Part shown: piece by piece, positions 17,087 to 24,749 of the stretch
Layout of the letters: the number at the start of each line of letters is the position of its first letter
How positions within the stretch are numbered: position 1 is the stretch's first letter
Assembly: GCF_042656585.1 (NCBI RefSeq)
Contig: NZ_JBHSPG010000023.1
DNA from: Thalassorhabdus alkalitolerans
GTDB lineage: Bacteria > Bacillota > Bacilli > Bacillales > Marinococcaceae
Direction: 5' to 3' (one strand)
Length of the DNA: 64,000 nucleotides
The notes under the pieces: generated by a model
Databases searched by the model: none
Told to the model about the DNA's origin: nothing
Seen by the model: the letters and a program-made list of their open reading frames with translations, nothing else
Made by a program: the position numbers and the translations under genes

Positions 17087-17116
17087 AGAAGCAGGCCATC
17101 ATGGCCTGCTTCTTTT
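17087..17116 (+). terminator. Terminator after the degenerate NlpC/P60 gene
   Basis: AGAAGCAGGCC and GGCCTGCTTCT form a perfect 11-bp stem with loop ATCAT, followed by TTT. Repeat array 5 starts 22 bases later. Confidence 0.93.
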
Positions 17117-17137
17117 CTGATAGACATATTTATGAAG

Positions 17138-17481
17138 GGTGCCAGGCACCGATGGGAGGATGTAACAAAAACGCGTGAATGCGCCCGCTGCAGTAGGAAA
17201 GATATATTACAGCCATGGATGGTGCCAGGCACCGCCGGGAGGGTGTAACAAAAACGCGTGGCCTAGCCCGCTGCAGTAGGAAAGATATATTACAGTCATG
17301 GATGGTGCCAGGCACCGATGGGAGGATGTAACAAAAACCGTGGCCCCGCCCGCTGCAGTAGGAAAGATATATTACAGTGGTATGAGGTGCCAGGCACCGA
17401 TGGGAGGATGTAACAAAAACGCGTGAATTCGCCCGCTGCAGTAGGAAAGATATATTACAGCGGGATGAGGTGCCAGGCACC
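17138..17481. repeat. Palindrome-bracketed repeat array 5 (5 palindromes, 83-base period)
   Basis: GGTGCCAGGCACC occurs at 17138, 17221, 17304, 17386 and 17469, a period of 82-83 bases. Spacers are nearly identical: GATGGGAGGATGTAACAAAAA, CGCGTG, CCGCTGCAGTAGGAAAG and ATATATTACAG. The array lies between two convergent NlpC/P60 genes. It shares its spacer type with pair 4 and its frame with array 1. Confidence 0.92.
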
Positions 17482-17553
17482 CCCCTATTCCCCCCCCTAA
17501 AAAGCTGCAAAAATATATAAAAAAGCTGTTTACTCTTCTGCAAAACGGGTATT

Positions 17554-17584
17554 AAAAAAGTGACTCCCGATTGGGAGCCACTTT
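17554..17584 (-). terminator. Terminator of the secreted NlpC/P60 gene (minus strand)
   Basis: On the minus strand AAAGTGGCTCCC pairs with GGGAGTCACTTT, with one mismatch, and runs into six T. It lies just past the stop of the gene at 17599-18627. Confidence 0.9.
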
Positions 17585-17598
17585 GCTTGTTAGAGTTA

Positions 17599-18627
17599 TT
17601 AGTTTACACGGCCAGCGCCAAGATATCTTTGGCTCCAGTAGCTGTTGCTCATGCTGGTAGTTGTTACACCAGTAGAAGCACCGGAATGGATGAACTGTCC
17701 GTTACCAAGGTAGATACCAGCGTGGGAAGGACCAGTACGAGTTTCAAAGAATACTAGATCTCCACGTTGTGGGTTGGATACGCGAGTTGTAGACCTCCAC
17801 ATTTCGGCTACCGTTCTTGGTAAAGATACACCATGTTGGTTAAAAGAATATTGAATGAAACCACTGCAGTCAAATCCGCTTGGAGAAGTTCCTCCCCATA
17901 CATAACGAGTGCCAGTTTGGGCTTGTGCAGTACGGATTACATTTTCATAGCTTGCAGATACACCAGCTACTTGTGAAGATGAGCTGCTGGAGCTTGAAGC
18001 ACTGCTGTTAGAAGAGCTGGTTGCATTTGAAGAAGAACCAGATCCGCCTAGTGCACGGAACGTTTGTGGTCCGGCAATTCCGTCAGCTGTGATACCAGCA
18101 GAACGTTGGAAGCTTCTTACAGCCTGTTCAGTACGTGGTCCATAAGTAGAACCAGTAGAACCGGAGAAATGTCCGCGCTCTTTCAATTCAATTTGTAGAG
18201 CAGCTACAGAGCTGTTTACCGCACCGCGGCGAAGTGTACCGTTGCTTTGGATCGTACCAATTCTATCGCTTGAAGAAACATTAGAGCTGCTTGAGCTTGA
18301 AGAACTGTTGCTAGAGCTTGAAGAAGAAGAACTGCTGCCGTTTACTCCAAGTGCTCCGAATGTTTGTGGTCCAGCGATGCCGTCAACTGTGATACCAGCA
18401 GAACGTTGGAAGTCTCTAACTGCTTGACGAGTGATTGGTCCAAAGTAGTTTGTTGTTGTATGGAAGTTGAAGTATCCTTCGTCTTTCAATGCTTGTTGTA
18501 GTTCTTGAACGTCACTGTTGTTCATGCCTGAACGTAGTGTTTGATCTCCTAAAGCTGCATCGGCAACCGATACGGTACCAACCATTAAACATGTTGCAAA
18601 TACTGTCGAAATCATAAATTTTTTCAT
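17599..18627 (-). CDS. Secreted D,L-endopeptidase with two PG-binding domains and NlpC/P60 domain
   Basis: The 342-residue protein has a signal peptide (about residues 1-25, ending VADA-A), a PG-binding domain (about 30-93), a Ser/Asn-rich linker, a second PG-binding domain (about 125-192), another Ser-rich linker and an NlpC/P60 domain (about 222-342). The catalytic Cys (SGFDCSGF), His (GPSHAGIY) and second His (QFIHSG) are all present, so it should cut the D-Glu-meso-DAP bond of stem peptides, as LytE/LytF/CwlS-type enzymes do. Ser-rich linkers replace the LysM spacers seen in those proteins. It converges on the degenerate paralogue across array 5. A WalR-type box lies upstream at 18894, but its promoter orientation suits the opposite strand better. 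Confidence 0.93.
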   Translation of the reverse strand: MKKFMISTVFATCLMVGTVSVADAALGDQTLRSGMNNSDVQELQQALKDEGYFNFHTTTNYFGPITRQAVRDFQRSAGITVDGIAGPQTFGALGVNGSSSSSSSSSNSSSSSSSSNVSSSDRIGTIQSNGTLRRGAVNSSVAALQIELKERGHFSGSTGSTYGPRTEQAVRSFQRSAGITADGIAGPQTFRALGGSGSSSNATSSSNSSASSSSSSSSQVAGVSASYENVIRTAQAQTGTRYVWGGTSPSGFDCSGFIQYSFNQHGVSLPRTVAEMWRSTTRVSNPQRGDLVFFETRTGPSHAGIYLGNGQFIHSGASTGVTTTSMSNSYWSQRYLGAGRVN

Positions 18628-18893
18628 AATGTGTTTTCCCTGCTTTATAACTCAGTTTATGTATAGGATTACTCCACTATTAATCCGTAACCTTGTTACA
18701 AACCAGGAATTCCCTCCTCTTATTTTCAAAGTTTTTTAGTTTTTAAGTTTAAGTTTCACGTTAAGTGATATTGTATATATAGGTCATTAGGTATATTTGC
18801 TATGTATAAGACTAGAATTAAATTCCTACGTTTCCTGTTCACGTTACTTATCTTATCCCGAACCCCCGCCCATGGCAATGCTTGCTTGCTATT

Positions 18894-18954
18894 TGTAAAA
18901 CAACTGTAATGTTTGTAAAACAAAGAAACATAGTAGCTTAATTTGTAATATAAT
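18894..18954 (+). promoter_or_regulatory. WalR-type box (TGTAAA-N5-TGTAAT) with downstream TATAAT
   Basis: TGTAAA at 18894 and TGTAAT at 18905 are separated by exactly five bases, matching the WalR/YycF consensus TGTWAH-N5-TGTWAH. A third TGTAAA follows at 18914. TATAAT at 18949-18954 lies downstream with no good -35, as expected for an activated promoter. WalR controls wall-hydrolase and teichoic-acid genes in B. subtilis. Binding here is inference. Confidence 0.55.
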
Positions 18955-19078
18955 GTAGAAAGGTAGAGATTTATCAAACAAAGCACCAACTTATGTTACC
19001 AATTATGCTCATTATACGAATGGGAATAGTTTTAAAATATGAGCACTGTTTTTTCTATATAGTTTCTTCCATAATATA

Positions 19079-19105
19079 ACGAGCCGTCGGGCTCGTATTT
19101 AATTT
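19079..19105 (+). terminator. GC-rich terminator-like hairpin upstream of tagG
   Basis: ACGAGCC and GGCTCGT form a perfect 7-bp stem with loop GTCG, followed by ATTTAATTT. It would end any transcript starting at the 18949 TATAAT, leaving a leader or small RNA of about 145 bases. Confidence 0.6.
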
Positions 19106-19128
19106 GGTGTTTTGAAACAAAATATACA

Positions 19129-19157
19129 TTGAAACCTTATTTATAAAGTAATATAAT
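19129..19157 (+). promoter_or_regulatory. Sigma-A promoter of tagGH
   Basis: TTGAAA at 19129 and TATAAT at 19152 are separated by exactly 17 bases, a near-consensus promoter. The tagG start is 35 bases after the -10 box. Confidence 0.88.
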
Positions 19158-19191
19158 TCATTTGTTAAATAACAGAATCGGGAGTAATTAA

Positions 19192-19977
19192 ATGTTTATT
19201 CTGAAAAAGTACTTCCGGGATATTAAAGAATCGAAAGATCTAATTTGGTATCTTACAATCTCGGATTTCAAATCACAAAGTGCTCGTACGTATATAGGGT
19301 TTATATGGTGGATTCTTGACCCGATCCTATATATGATGATTTTTTACTTCTTAGTTCAAGTCATTTTGCAGCGAGGTGGAGAAGACTATGCTGTATTCTT
19401 ATTTGTCGGCTTAATTCCATTAAAATGGACCATGGCCTGTTTAGTCGACTCAACTACGGCTATTTCTTCAAAAGTCAGGATACTTCAACAAATTTACGTA
19501 CCTAAAATCGTGTTTATTACCGTGCGGCTATGCACAAATACATTAAAATTTTTAGTAAGCTCAGTCATGATGTTTTTGTTTTTGTTAGTGTATGGAGTAG
19601 ATGTGACGACATTGGCATTTTACTACTTCCTCATAGCCTTCATACAGATGCTTCTCTTGCTGGGATTCATGATGATTTTAGCGCACGTAGGCGTGTTTTT
19701 TAGAGATATTAAGAACATGATGCAGTATATTACTCGGACATTATTTTACCTTTCTCCTGTTCTTTACACGCTGGACAGGGTTCCTGAGAACGTAATGCCG
19801 TTTCTCTATGTAAATCCGCTCACAACGTTTATTGTTTCGTACCGAAATGTCTTTTTATATGAAGAGCTTCCAATGTTTAGTTTCATGCTCATGTGGCTGG
19901 GTGTTGCGATCGTCCTTATATACATAGGTGGGAAAATCCTGCACCGCTTTGAAAATCAATATGCTAAGGTGATTTAA
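19192..19977 (+). CDS. tagG: ABC-2 type cell-wall polymer exporter permease TagG
   Basis: The 261-residue integral membrane protein has about six transmembrane segments and the ABC-2 polysaccharide exporter pattern (RTYIGFIWWILDPILYMMIFYFLV near residues 40-65, FFRDIKNMMQYITRTLFYLSPVLY near 178-200). It would move a lipid-linked teichoic acid or similar glycan across the membrane together with the ATPase encoded directly downstream. The ATG has GGGAGT 6 bases upstream. The stop and the next start overlap as TAATG. TagG is the closest named family member I recognise, but the exported polymer could be another anionic glycan. Confidence 0.88.
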   Translation: MFILKKYFRDIKESKDLIWYLTISDFKSQSARTYIGFIWWILDPILYMMIFYFLVQVILQRGGEDYAVFLFVGLIPLKWTMACLVDSTTAISSKVRILQQIYVPKIVFITVRLCTNTLKFLVSSVMMFLFLLVYGVDVTTLAFYYFLIAFIQMLLLLGFMMILAHVGVFFRDIKNMMQYITRTLFYLSPVLYTLDRVPENVMPFLYVNPLTTFIVSYRNVFLYEELPMFSFMLMWLGVAIVLIYIGGKILHRFENQYAKVI

Positions 19978-20708
19978 TGGCAAATAAAAAAGTAATAGAC
20001 CTGAAAGATATATGGATTTCTTACCCTGAATCGTCCAATTTTTCCATGAAAAATCTACTTCGTCTCCGAAAGGACGAAGTATTTTGGGCGGTAAAAGGAC
20101 TGAATTTTGAAATATACAAAGGAGAAGTGCTGGGGATCATCGGCCGGAACGGCTCTGGGAAAAGCACCCTTCTCAAACTATTGAGCGGTCTGATTCTTCC
20201 CGACAAGGGTGAATATAAAGTGTACGGAAAAAGGCCTGTTCTGCTCACGTTAGGGGCCGGCTTTGATGCTGAGTTGTCAGGAATAGACAACATCTACTTA
20301 AATGCCTTATACCTTGGCCATAAGAAAAAAGACGTAGACAGAGACCTTAAGGAAATCATTGAGTATTCAGAGCTGGGCGATTTTGTCTACAAGCCTGTAC
20401 GCACATATTCTTCCGGAATGAAGGCAAGACTAGCTTTCTCTATTGCCGTCACGCTGGATCCGGAGGTTCTTCTAATCGATGAAGTCCTAGGAGTAGGAGA
20501 CCAGCAGTTTAAGGATAAGTCCAAAGCAACCATTATGGATAAGATCCAGCAAAAACGGACGGTAATTATGGTTACCCACTCAGCAAATCTGGTAAAAGAC
20601 ATTTGTGACCGCGTCGTTTGGATTCATAAAGGAGAACAAATGGAAGTCGGACCTCCTGAAGAAGTCGTGCCAAAATATCTTGAATTCATGAAAGGGAACA
20701 AAAAATGA
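19977..20708 (+). CDS. tagH: ABC transporter ATP-binding protein TagH-like
   Basis: The 243-residue ATPase has Walker A GRNGSGKST near residue 57, signature YSSGMKARL and Walker B VLLIDEVLGVGD, typical of the KpsT/Wzt/TagH class. B. subtilis TagH (about 527 residues, from memory) carries a long extracytoplasmic C-terminal extension. This protein stops after the ATPase core, so it is a short form like those of capsule and O-antigen exporters. It overlaps both neighbours (TAATG with tagG, ATGA with the glycosyltransferase), indicating tight translational coupling and a common task. Confidence 0.88.
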   Translation: MANKKVIDLKDIWISYPESSNFSMKNLLRLRKDEVFWAVKGLNFEIYKGEVLGIIGRNGSGKSTLLKLLSGLILPDKGEYKVYGKRPVLLTLGAGFDAELSGIDNIYLNALYLGHKKKDVDRDLKEIIEYSELGDFVYKPVRTYSSGMKARLAFSIAVTLDPEVLLIDEVLGVGDQQFKDKSKATIMDKIQQKRTVIMVTHSANLVKDICDRVVWIHKGEQMEVGPPEEVVPKYLEFMKGNKK

Positions 20709-21922
20709 ACGTCTTAATGCTTCTATTTAAGGATCTTCATAATGATGCCAGAGTGGTAAGAGAAGCAAATGCCCTTGCTAAAAAAGGATACATCGTTCAC
20801 ATTGCCTGCTTACAGGAGTATGACCATGAACCTAAGGAAGAGCTTCACGAAAATGTGTACGTGAACCGAATTCCGATTTTAAGCAAAAAGGCCAAAAAGT
20901 CACTAGGAGGATACAAGCCCTCCCAAACAAGGAAAAAGACTTCCCTTGCCTTTAAAATAATTAGAAGCCCTTATATAAAGCTGGCAAAAGATTTCACGGG
21001 TTATGGTGAATTTTACCGGAAAATCCTGAAGTCCTATAACCAGATGAACTTTAAGGTTGTACATTGTCATGACCTTAATACCCTGCCAACGGGGTATTAT
21101 CTGTCAAGGAAGTTTCAGGCAAAGCTCATCTTTGATGCACATGAGCTGTTTAACGAAATGTCAGGAAGAAACGAACTCGACCGAACCATAGGATACAAAC
21201 TTGAGGAATATTTCCTGCCAAAAGCAGATCAAGTAATTACAGTAAACCCTTTTATGGAAGAGGAAATGAAAAAGAAATACGGAAACTTTCCTTCGACCAT
21301 CCTCCAAAACACACCAGAAGATATAGTCGAAGAGGAAGGGCGTGCAGTTCCAGACTTACGGTCCCTCTATGGTTTGTCTAAAAATGATATTCTCCTTATT
21401 TATCAGGGAGGCCTAAGTCAGCAAAGAGGACTGGATCTATGCATTGAAGCACTGAGAGACCTTCCAAACGAGTATAAGATGGTGTACATCGGTGACGGTC
21501 CCCTTAAAGAAAGCCTTAAGGCAAAAGCCGAGGAAGAAAAGGTAAATGATCGCTTCTTTCTCCATGAAAAAGTACCAGCAAAAGACTTGCTTCTGTATAC
21601 GAAGCAGGCTGATGTTGGATTAGTGATGTATGAGAATCTCTCCAAAAATAATTACTATTCCACGCCGAATAAGATTTTTGAATACATGCTTGCCGGTATT
21701 CCAGCTGTCGCTTCAAACCACCCAGGGAAGAGTTACATTGTAACCGAGGAAGGAACTGGAGTGTGCACCAGTGAGGACGCTCACAGTATTGCTGAAGCGG
21801 TCATGAATATAATGGAAGATTATGAGCATTATAAATCTACATGTTTACGTAAAAAGTCTCGTTTCACGTGGGAAGTCGAACAGGATAAACTGGTTTCTCT
21901 CTATAAAACGCTGACAAAATAG
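20705..21922 (+). CDS. Glycosyltransferase, family 4 type
   Basis: The 405-residue cytoplasmic GT-B protein has an N-terminal acceptor domain with HCHDLNTLPTGYY near residue 120 and a C-terminal donor domain with YQGGLSQQRGLDLCIEAL and the E-x7-E region STPNKIFEYMLAGIPAVAS. This fits GT4 enzymes that transfer a nucleotide-activated sugar to a growing glycan. It is translationally coupled to tagH by an ATGA overlap, so it probably builds the polymer exported by TagGH. Donor and linkage are unknown. Confidence 0.88.
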   Translation: MNVLMLLFKDLHNDARVVREANALAKKGYIVHIACLQEYDHEPKEELHENVYVNRIPILSKKAKKSLGGYKPSQTRKKTSLAFKIIRSPYIKLAKDFTGYGEFYRKILKSYNQMNFKVVHCHDLNTLPTGYYLSRKFQAKLIFDAHELFNEMSGRNELDRTIGYKLEEYFLPKADQVITVNPFMEEEMKKKYGNFPSTILQNTPEDIVEEEGRAVPDLRSLYGLSKNDILLIYQGGLSQQRGLDLCIEALRDLPNEYKMVYIGDGPLKESLKAKAEEEKVNDRFFLHEKVPAKDLLLYTKQADVGLVMYENLSKNNYYSTPNKIFEYMLAGIPAVASNHPGKSYIVTEEGTGVCTSEDAHSIAEAVMNIMEDYEHYKSTCLRKKSRFTWEVEQDKLVSLYKTLTK

Positions 21923-21963
21923 GATAAAATACGCAAAAATACACACTTGACAGAGTTTGGTGC

Positions 21964-21992
21964 TTGAATTGAACAGGTAATTGCAATAAAAT
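21964..21992 (+). promoter_or_regulatory. Promoter-like site before the UDP-sugar dehydrogenase genes
   Basis: TTGAAT at 21964 and TAAAAT at 21987 are separated by 17 bases, about 75 bases before the start codon. A perfect TTGACA at 21947 lacks a partner at usual spacing. Confidence 0.55.
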
Positions 21993-22066
21993 TCAAAGAT
22001 AGAGGATTTTTATGTCTCGACATATTTCATGGAATTAAGCGAAATATGTCAAAGGTGGTTATTGGG

Positions 22067-23347
22067 ATGAAAGTATGTGTAATGGGGCTCGGATATATAG
22101 GATTGCCAACCGCAGTGATGTTTGCAAGCTGTGGTTTTCGTGTGCATGGGGTGGATATTAACCAGGAAGTCATCAATTCCTTGTCCCTAAAGAAGCCGCA
22201 CATTGAAGAGCCAGGGCTGGAGGAAACGCTTGGTCATGTTATTGAAGAAGGAAATCTTTCTTTTTCAAAAGAGCCAGAAGAGGCTGATGCCTTTATCATT
22301 GCCGTTCCTACTCCTATTACAAAAGAAAAGAAAGCAAACATAGATTATGTAAGAAATGCCATGGAAATGATTGTTCCCTGCGTGAAGGAAGGGGATTTAA
22401 TCATATTAGAATCCACCGTGCCTCCGGGGACAGTGGAAAAGGTAATGATACAGGAACTTCAAAAAACAGGACTTAAAGTAGGAGAAGAAGTATTTGTTTC
22501 TCATTCACCAGAAAGGGTCCTGCCTGGAAAATTGTTTGAAGAACTGGTCTCCAATGACCGCATTGTTGGAGGCATTAATCAGGAATCAGCTGACAGGACG
22601 GCAACCCTTTACAAGCACTTTGTTAAAGGGACCATTCATATTACAGATGCCAAGACGGCGGAAATGGTAAAATTAATGGAAAATACGTACCGGGATGTAA
22701 ACATTGCTTTGGCCAATGAGCTTGCCCAGATCTCCGATCAATTAGGCTGCGATGTGTGGGAAGCGATCAGGCTGGCAAACTTCCACCCGCGAGTGAACAT
22801 TCATCAGCCGGGTCCCGGTGTCGGCGGTCACTGTATCGCAGTGGATCCCTGGTTCTTGCATGAAGCCTCTCCTGACAAAGCCAAACTGATTGAAACGGCA
22901 AGAAGGATCAACGATGAAACTCCTATATATGTCGGGGGGCTGATTGAACAAATAACAGAATTTATCACAAAGCCGAAGGTTGCTCTTCTTGGCCTTGCCT
23001 ACAAAGGGAATATAGGGGACATGAGAGAAAGCCCTTCGTTAAAGGTGATATCGTATTTAAAGAAGCTTAATGTAGAGTACACCATCTACGATCCTTACGT
23101 AGAATCGAAGATGGAAGAGCAGGTATCTACAGTAGAGGAAGCTGTTAATGGGGCAGATTGTATAATCATGTTAACAGAGCACTCAGCCTTTAAGGAGCTT
23201 GACTACAAGAAGCTTTATGAATTAATGAACAATCATAATATTATAGATACAAAAAACGTACTTGATGAGAAACTTCTATGTAATATTGGTTTTCAATATA
23301 AAAAGGTAGGAAAAGGTGCTTCACAGGTTCCTTACTTATTTTCCTAA
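22067..23347 (+). CDS. wecC: UDP-N-acetyl-D-mannosamine dehydrogenase (WecC-like)
   Basis: The 426-residue NAD-dependent nucleotide-sugar dehydrogenase has a Rossmann motif GLGYIGLP (residues 7-14), the substrate-binding region ESTVPPGTVEKV and GPGVGGHCIAVDPWF near residue 255 with the catalytic Cys. The CIAVDPWF form is characteristic of WecC/MnaB-type enzymes that oxidise UDP-ManNAc to UDP-ManNAcA, supplying an acidic sugar for a surface polymer. ATG at 22067 is chosen because GGTGG lies 8 bases upstream; an in-frame ATG at 22046 has no ribosome binding site. No UDP-GlcNAc 2-epimerase gene is nearby. Confidence 0.85.
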   Translation: MKVCVMGLGYIGLPTAVMFASCGFRVHGVDINQEVINSLSLKKPHIEEPGLEETLGHVIEEGNLSFSKEPEEADAFIIAVPTPITKEKKANIDYVRNAMEMIVPCVKEGDLIILESTVPPGTVEKVMIQELQKTGLKVGEEVFVSHSPERVLPGKLFEELVSNDRIVGGINQESADRTATLYKHFVKGTIHITDAKTAEMVKLMENTYRDVNIALANELAQISDQLGCDVWEAIRLANFHPRVNIHQPGPGVGGHCIAVDPWFLHEASPDKAKLIETARRINDETPIYVGGLIEQITEFITKPKVALLGLAYKGNIGDMRESPSLKVISYLKKLNVEYTIYDPYVESKMEEQVSTVEEAVNGADCIIMLTEHSAFKELDYKKLYELMNNHNIIDTKNVLDEKLLCNIGFQYKKVGKGASQVPYLFS

Positions 23348-23367
23348 GAAAGAAGGGTGTAAGATTA

Positions 23368-24735
23368 ATGTCTAATACATTAATGGAAAAAATCTCAAAT
23401 AAGAACGCTACTGTCGGGGTGGTGGGCCTTGGTTATGTCGGTCTTCCATTAGCAGTTGAAGTTGCCAAGCAAGGGTTCAATGTATATGGTTTTGACGTTT
23501 CTGAGGAAAAAGTAAACCAGCTGAAGGACGGGAATTCATATGTGATGGATGTGTCTGACAGCACATTACAAGACATTATTGATGGAAGCTTTGTACCAAC
23601 TACAGATTTTTCAAATATCAAGCATTGTGATGCGATCAGCATTTGTGTACCAACACCGTTAAACAAAACAAAAGACCCGGATGTATCATTTATTAATGCT
23701 GTAGTACAAGAACTCATTCAATATATGACGAAGGATACTGTGGTCATTCTTGAAAGCACAACCTACCCGGGAACGACAGAAGAACTCATTAAAAACGTCA
23801 TTGAGGAAGAAACTGATTATAAGGTGGGAGAAGATGTATTTTTATGTTTCTCTCCAGAACGTGTAGACCCAGGAAACCCTCAATTTAATACAAAAAATAC
23901 ACCAAAGGTTATCGGTGGTGTAACACCTACCTGCCTGGAAATTGGTTTAAGACTATACAATTCTTTCCTGGAGAACCTTGTTCCAGTTAGTTCCACAAGT
24001 GTCGCTGAAATGGTTAAGCTTCTTGAAAACACATTTAGAAGTGTAAATATCGGTCTTGTTAACGAGTTAACAGTAATGTGTGACCGTATGGATATTAATG
24101 TATGGGAAGTTATTGACGCAGCAGCAACGAAACCATTTGGTTACATGCCTTTCTATCCGGGACCTGGAATTGGGGGACACTGCATTCCTTTAGATCCTAT
24201 GTATCTTTCCTGGAAAGCGAAAATGTTTAACTTCTATAACCGCTTTATTGAACTGGCAAGCGACGTCAATGGAAACATGCCAAGATACGTGCTTCAGCAA
24301 GTAAGTGATCTTCTAAATGAAAACGAGAAGCCAATCAAGAACTCCAATGTGTTAATTGTAGGGCTGGCTTATAAAAAGGATATAGATGATCTTAGAGAAT
24401 CCCCAGCCGTTGAGCTCTTCCGTTTGTTAGAAGATAAAGGTGCAAATGTTACCTACCACGATCCTTACGTGAAATCGTTCAAAAACCGCGGTGAGGTACT
24501 CGAGCCAGTGTCTCTTGACGAAAATACCGTCTCAAACTCTGATATCGTGGTGATTGCAACAAATCATACTGACGTTGATTACCAGATGGTGATTGATAAC
24601 GCCCAAATTGTTTATGATACACGCAATGTAACGAAAAAGTATAATACTGGAAGCAATGTTGTATTGCTTGGTGGTTCTAAGCATGATGAAGAAGTAAGAC
24701 TGCTGGAACAGAAATTCGGCTTAACCCCAAAATGA
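23368..24735 (+). CDS. Nucleotide-sugar dehydrogenase (UDP-GlcNAc/UDP-HexNAc 6-dehydrogenase type)
   Basis: The 455-residue paralogue of the preceding enzyme has a Rossmann motif GLGYVGLP near residue 21, ESTTYPGTTEE near residue 128, SPERVDPGN and GPGIGGHCIPLDPMYLSWKA near residue 264 with the catalytic Cys. The IPLDPMYLSWKA form resembles WbpA/TviB-type enzymes, which act on UDP-GlcNAc or UDP-GalNAc, rather than TuaD-type UDP-glucose enzymes. It lies 20 bases after wecC and provides a second uronic-acid donor. Substrate choice between GlcNAc and GalNAc is not decidable here. Confidence 0.85.
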   Translation: MSNTLMEKISNKNATVGVVGLGYVGLPLAVEVAKQGFNVYGFDVSEEKVNQLKDGNSYVMDVSDSTLQDIIDGSFVPTTDFSNIKHCDAISICVPTPLNKTKDPDVSFINAVVQELIQYMTKDTVVILESTTYPGTTEELIKNVIEEETDYKVGEDVFLCFSPERVDPGNPQFNTKNTPKVIGGVTPTCLEIGLRLYNSFLENLVPVSSTSVAEMVKLLENTFRSVNIGLVNELTVMCDRMDINVWEVIDAAATKPFGYMPFYPGPGIGGHCIPLDPMYLSWKAKMFNFYNRFIELASDVNGNMPRYVLQQVSDLLNENEKPIKNSNVLIVGLAYKKDIDDLRESPAVELFRLLEDKGANVTYHDPYVKSFKNRGEVLEPVSLDENTVSNSDIVVIATNHTDVDYQMVIDNAQIVYDTRNVTKKYNTGSNVVLLGGSKHDEEVRLLEQKFGLTPK

Positions 24736-24749
24736 TAGGAGTCTAAACA

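Larger units (their letters stand above)
18628..19191. other. 564-base divergent intergenic region
   Basis: No protein gene is supported between the minus-strand endopeptidase and tagG. The stretch holds a WalR-like box, a TATAAT, a GC-rich hairpin and the tagG promoter, listed separately. Bases 18720-18760 are T-rich leader sequence on the endopeptidase side. Confidence 0.7.

Noticed and set aside
3111..17481. The regularly spaced repeats look like CRISPR arrays.
   Set aside because: In a CRISPR array the repeats are constant and the spacers unique; here the spacers within an array are near-identical. The palindrome is only 13-15 bases and no cas gene is present.
18675..18705. WalR site directly upstream of the secreted endopeptidase gene (TGTAAC on the minus strand).
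   Set aside because: The second half-site (TACGGA) misses the consensus at several positions.
18756..18989. 77-codon minus-strand open frame in the divergent region before tagG.
   Set aside because: It is very AT-rich, overlaps the WalR-like box and lacks a ribosome binding site.
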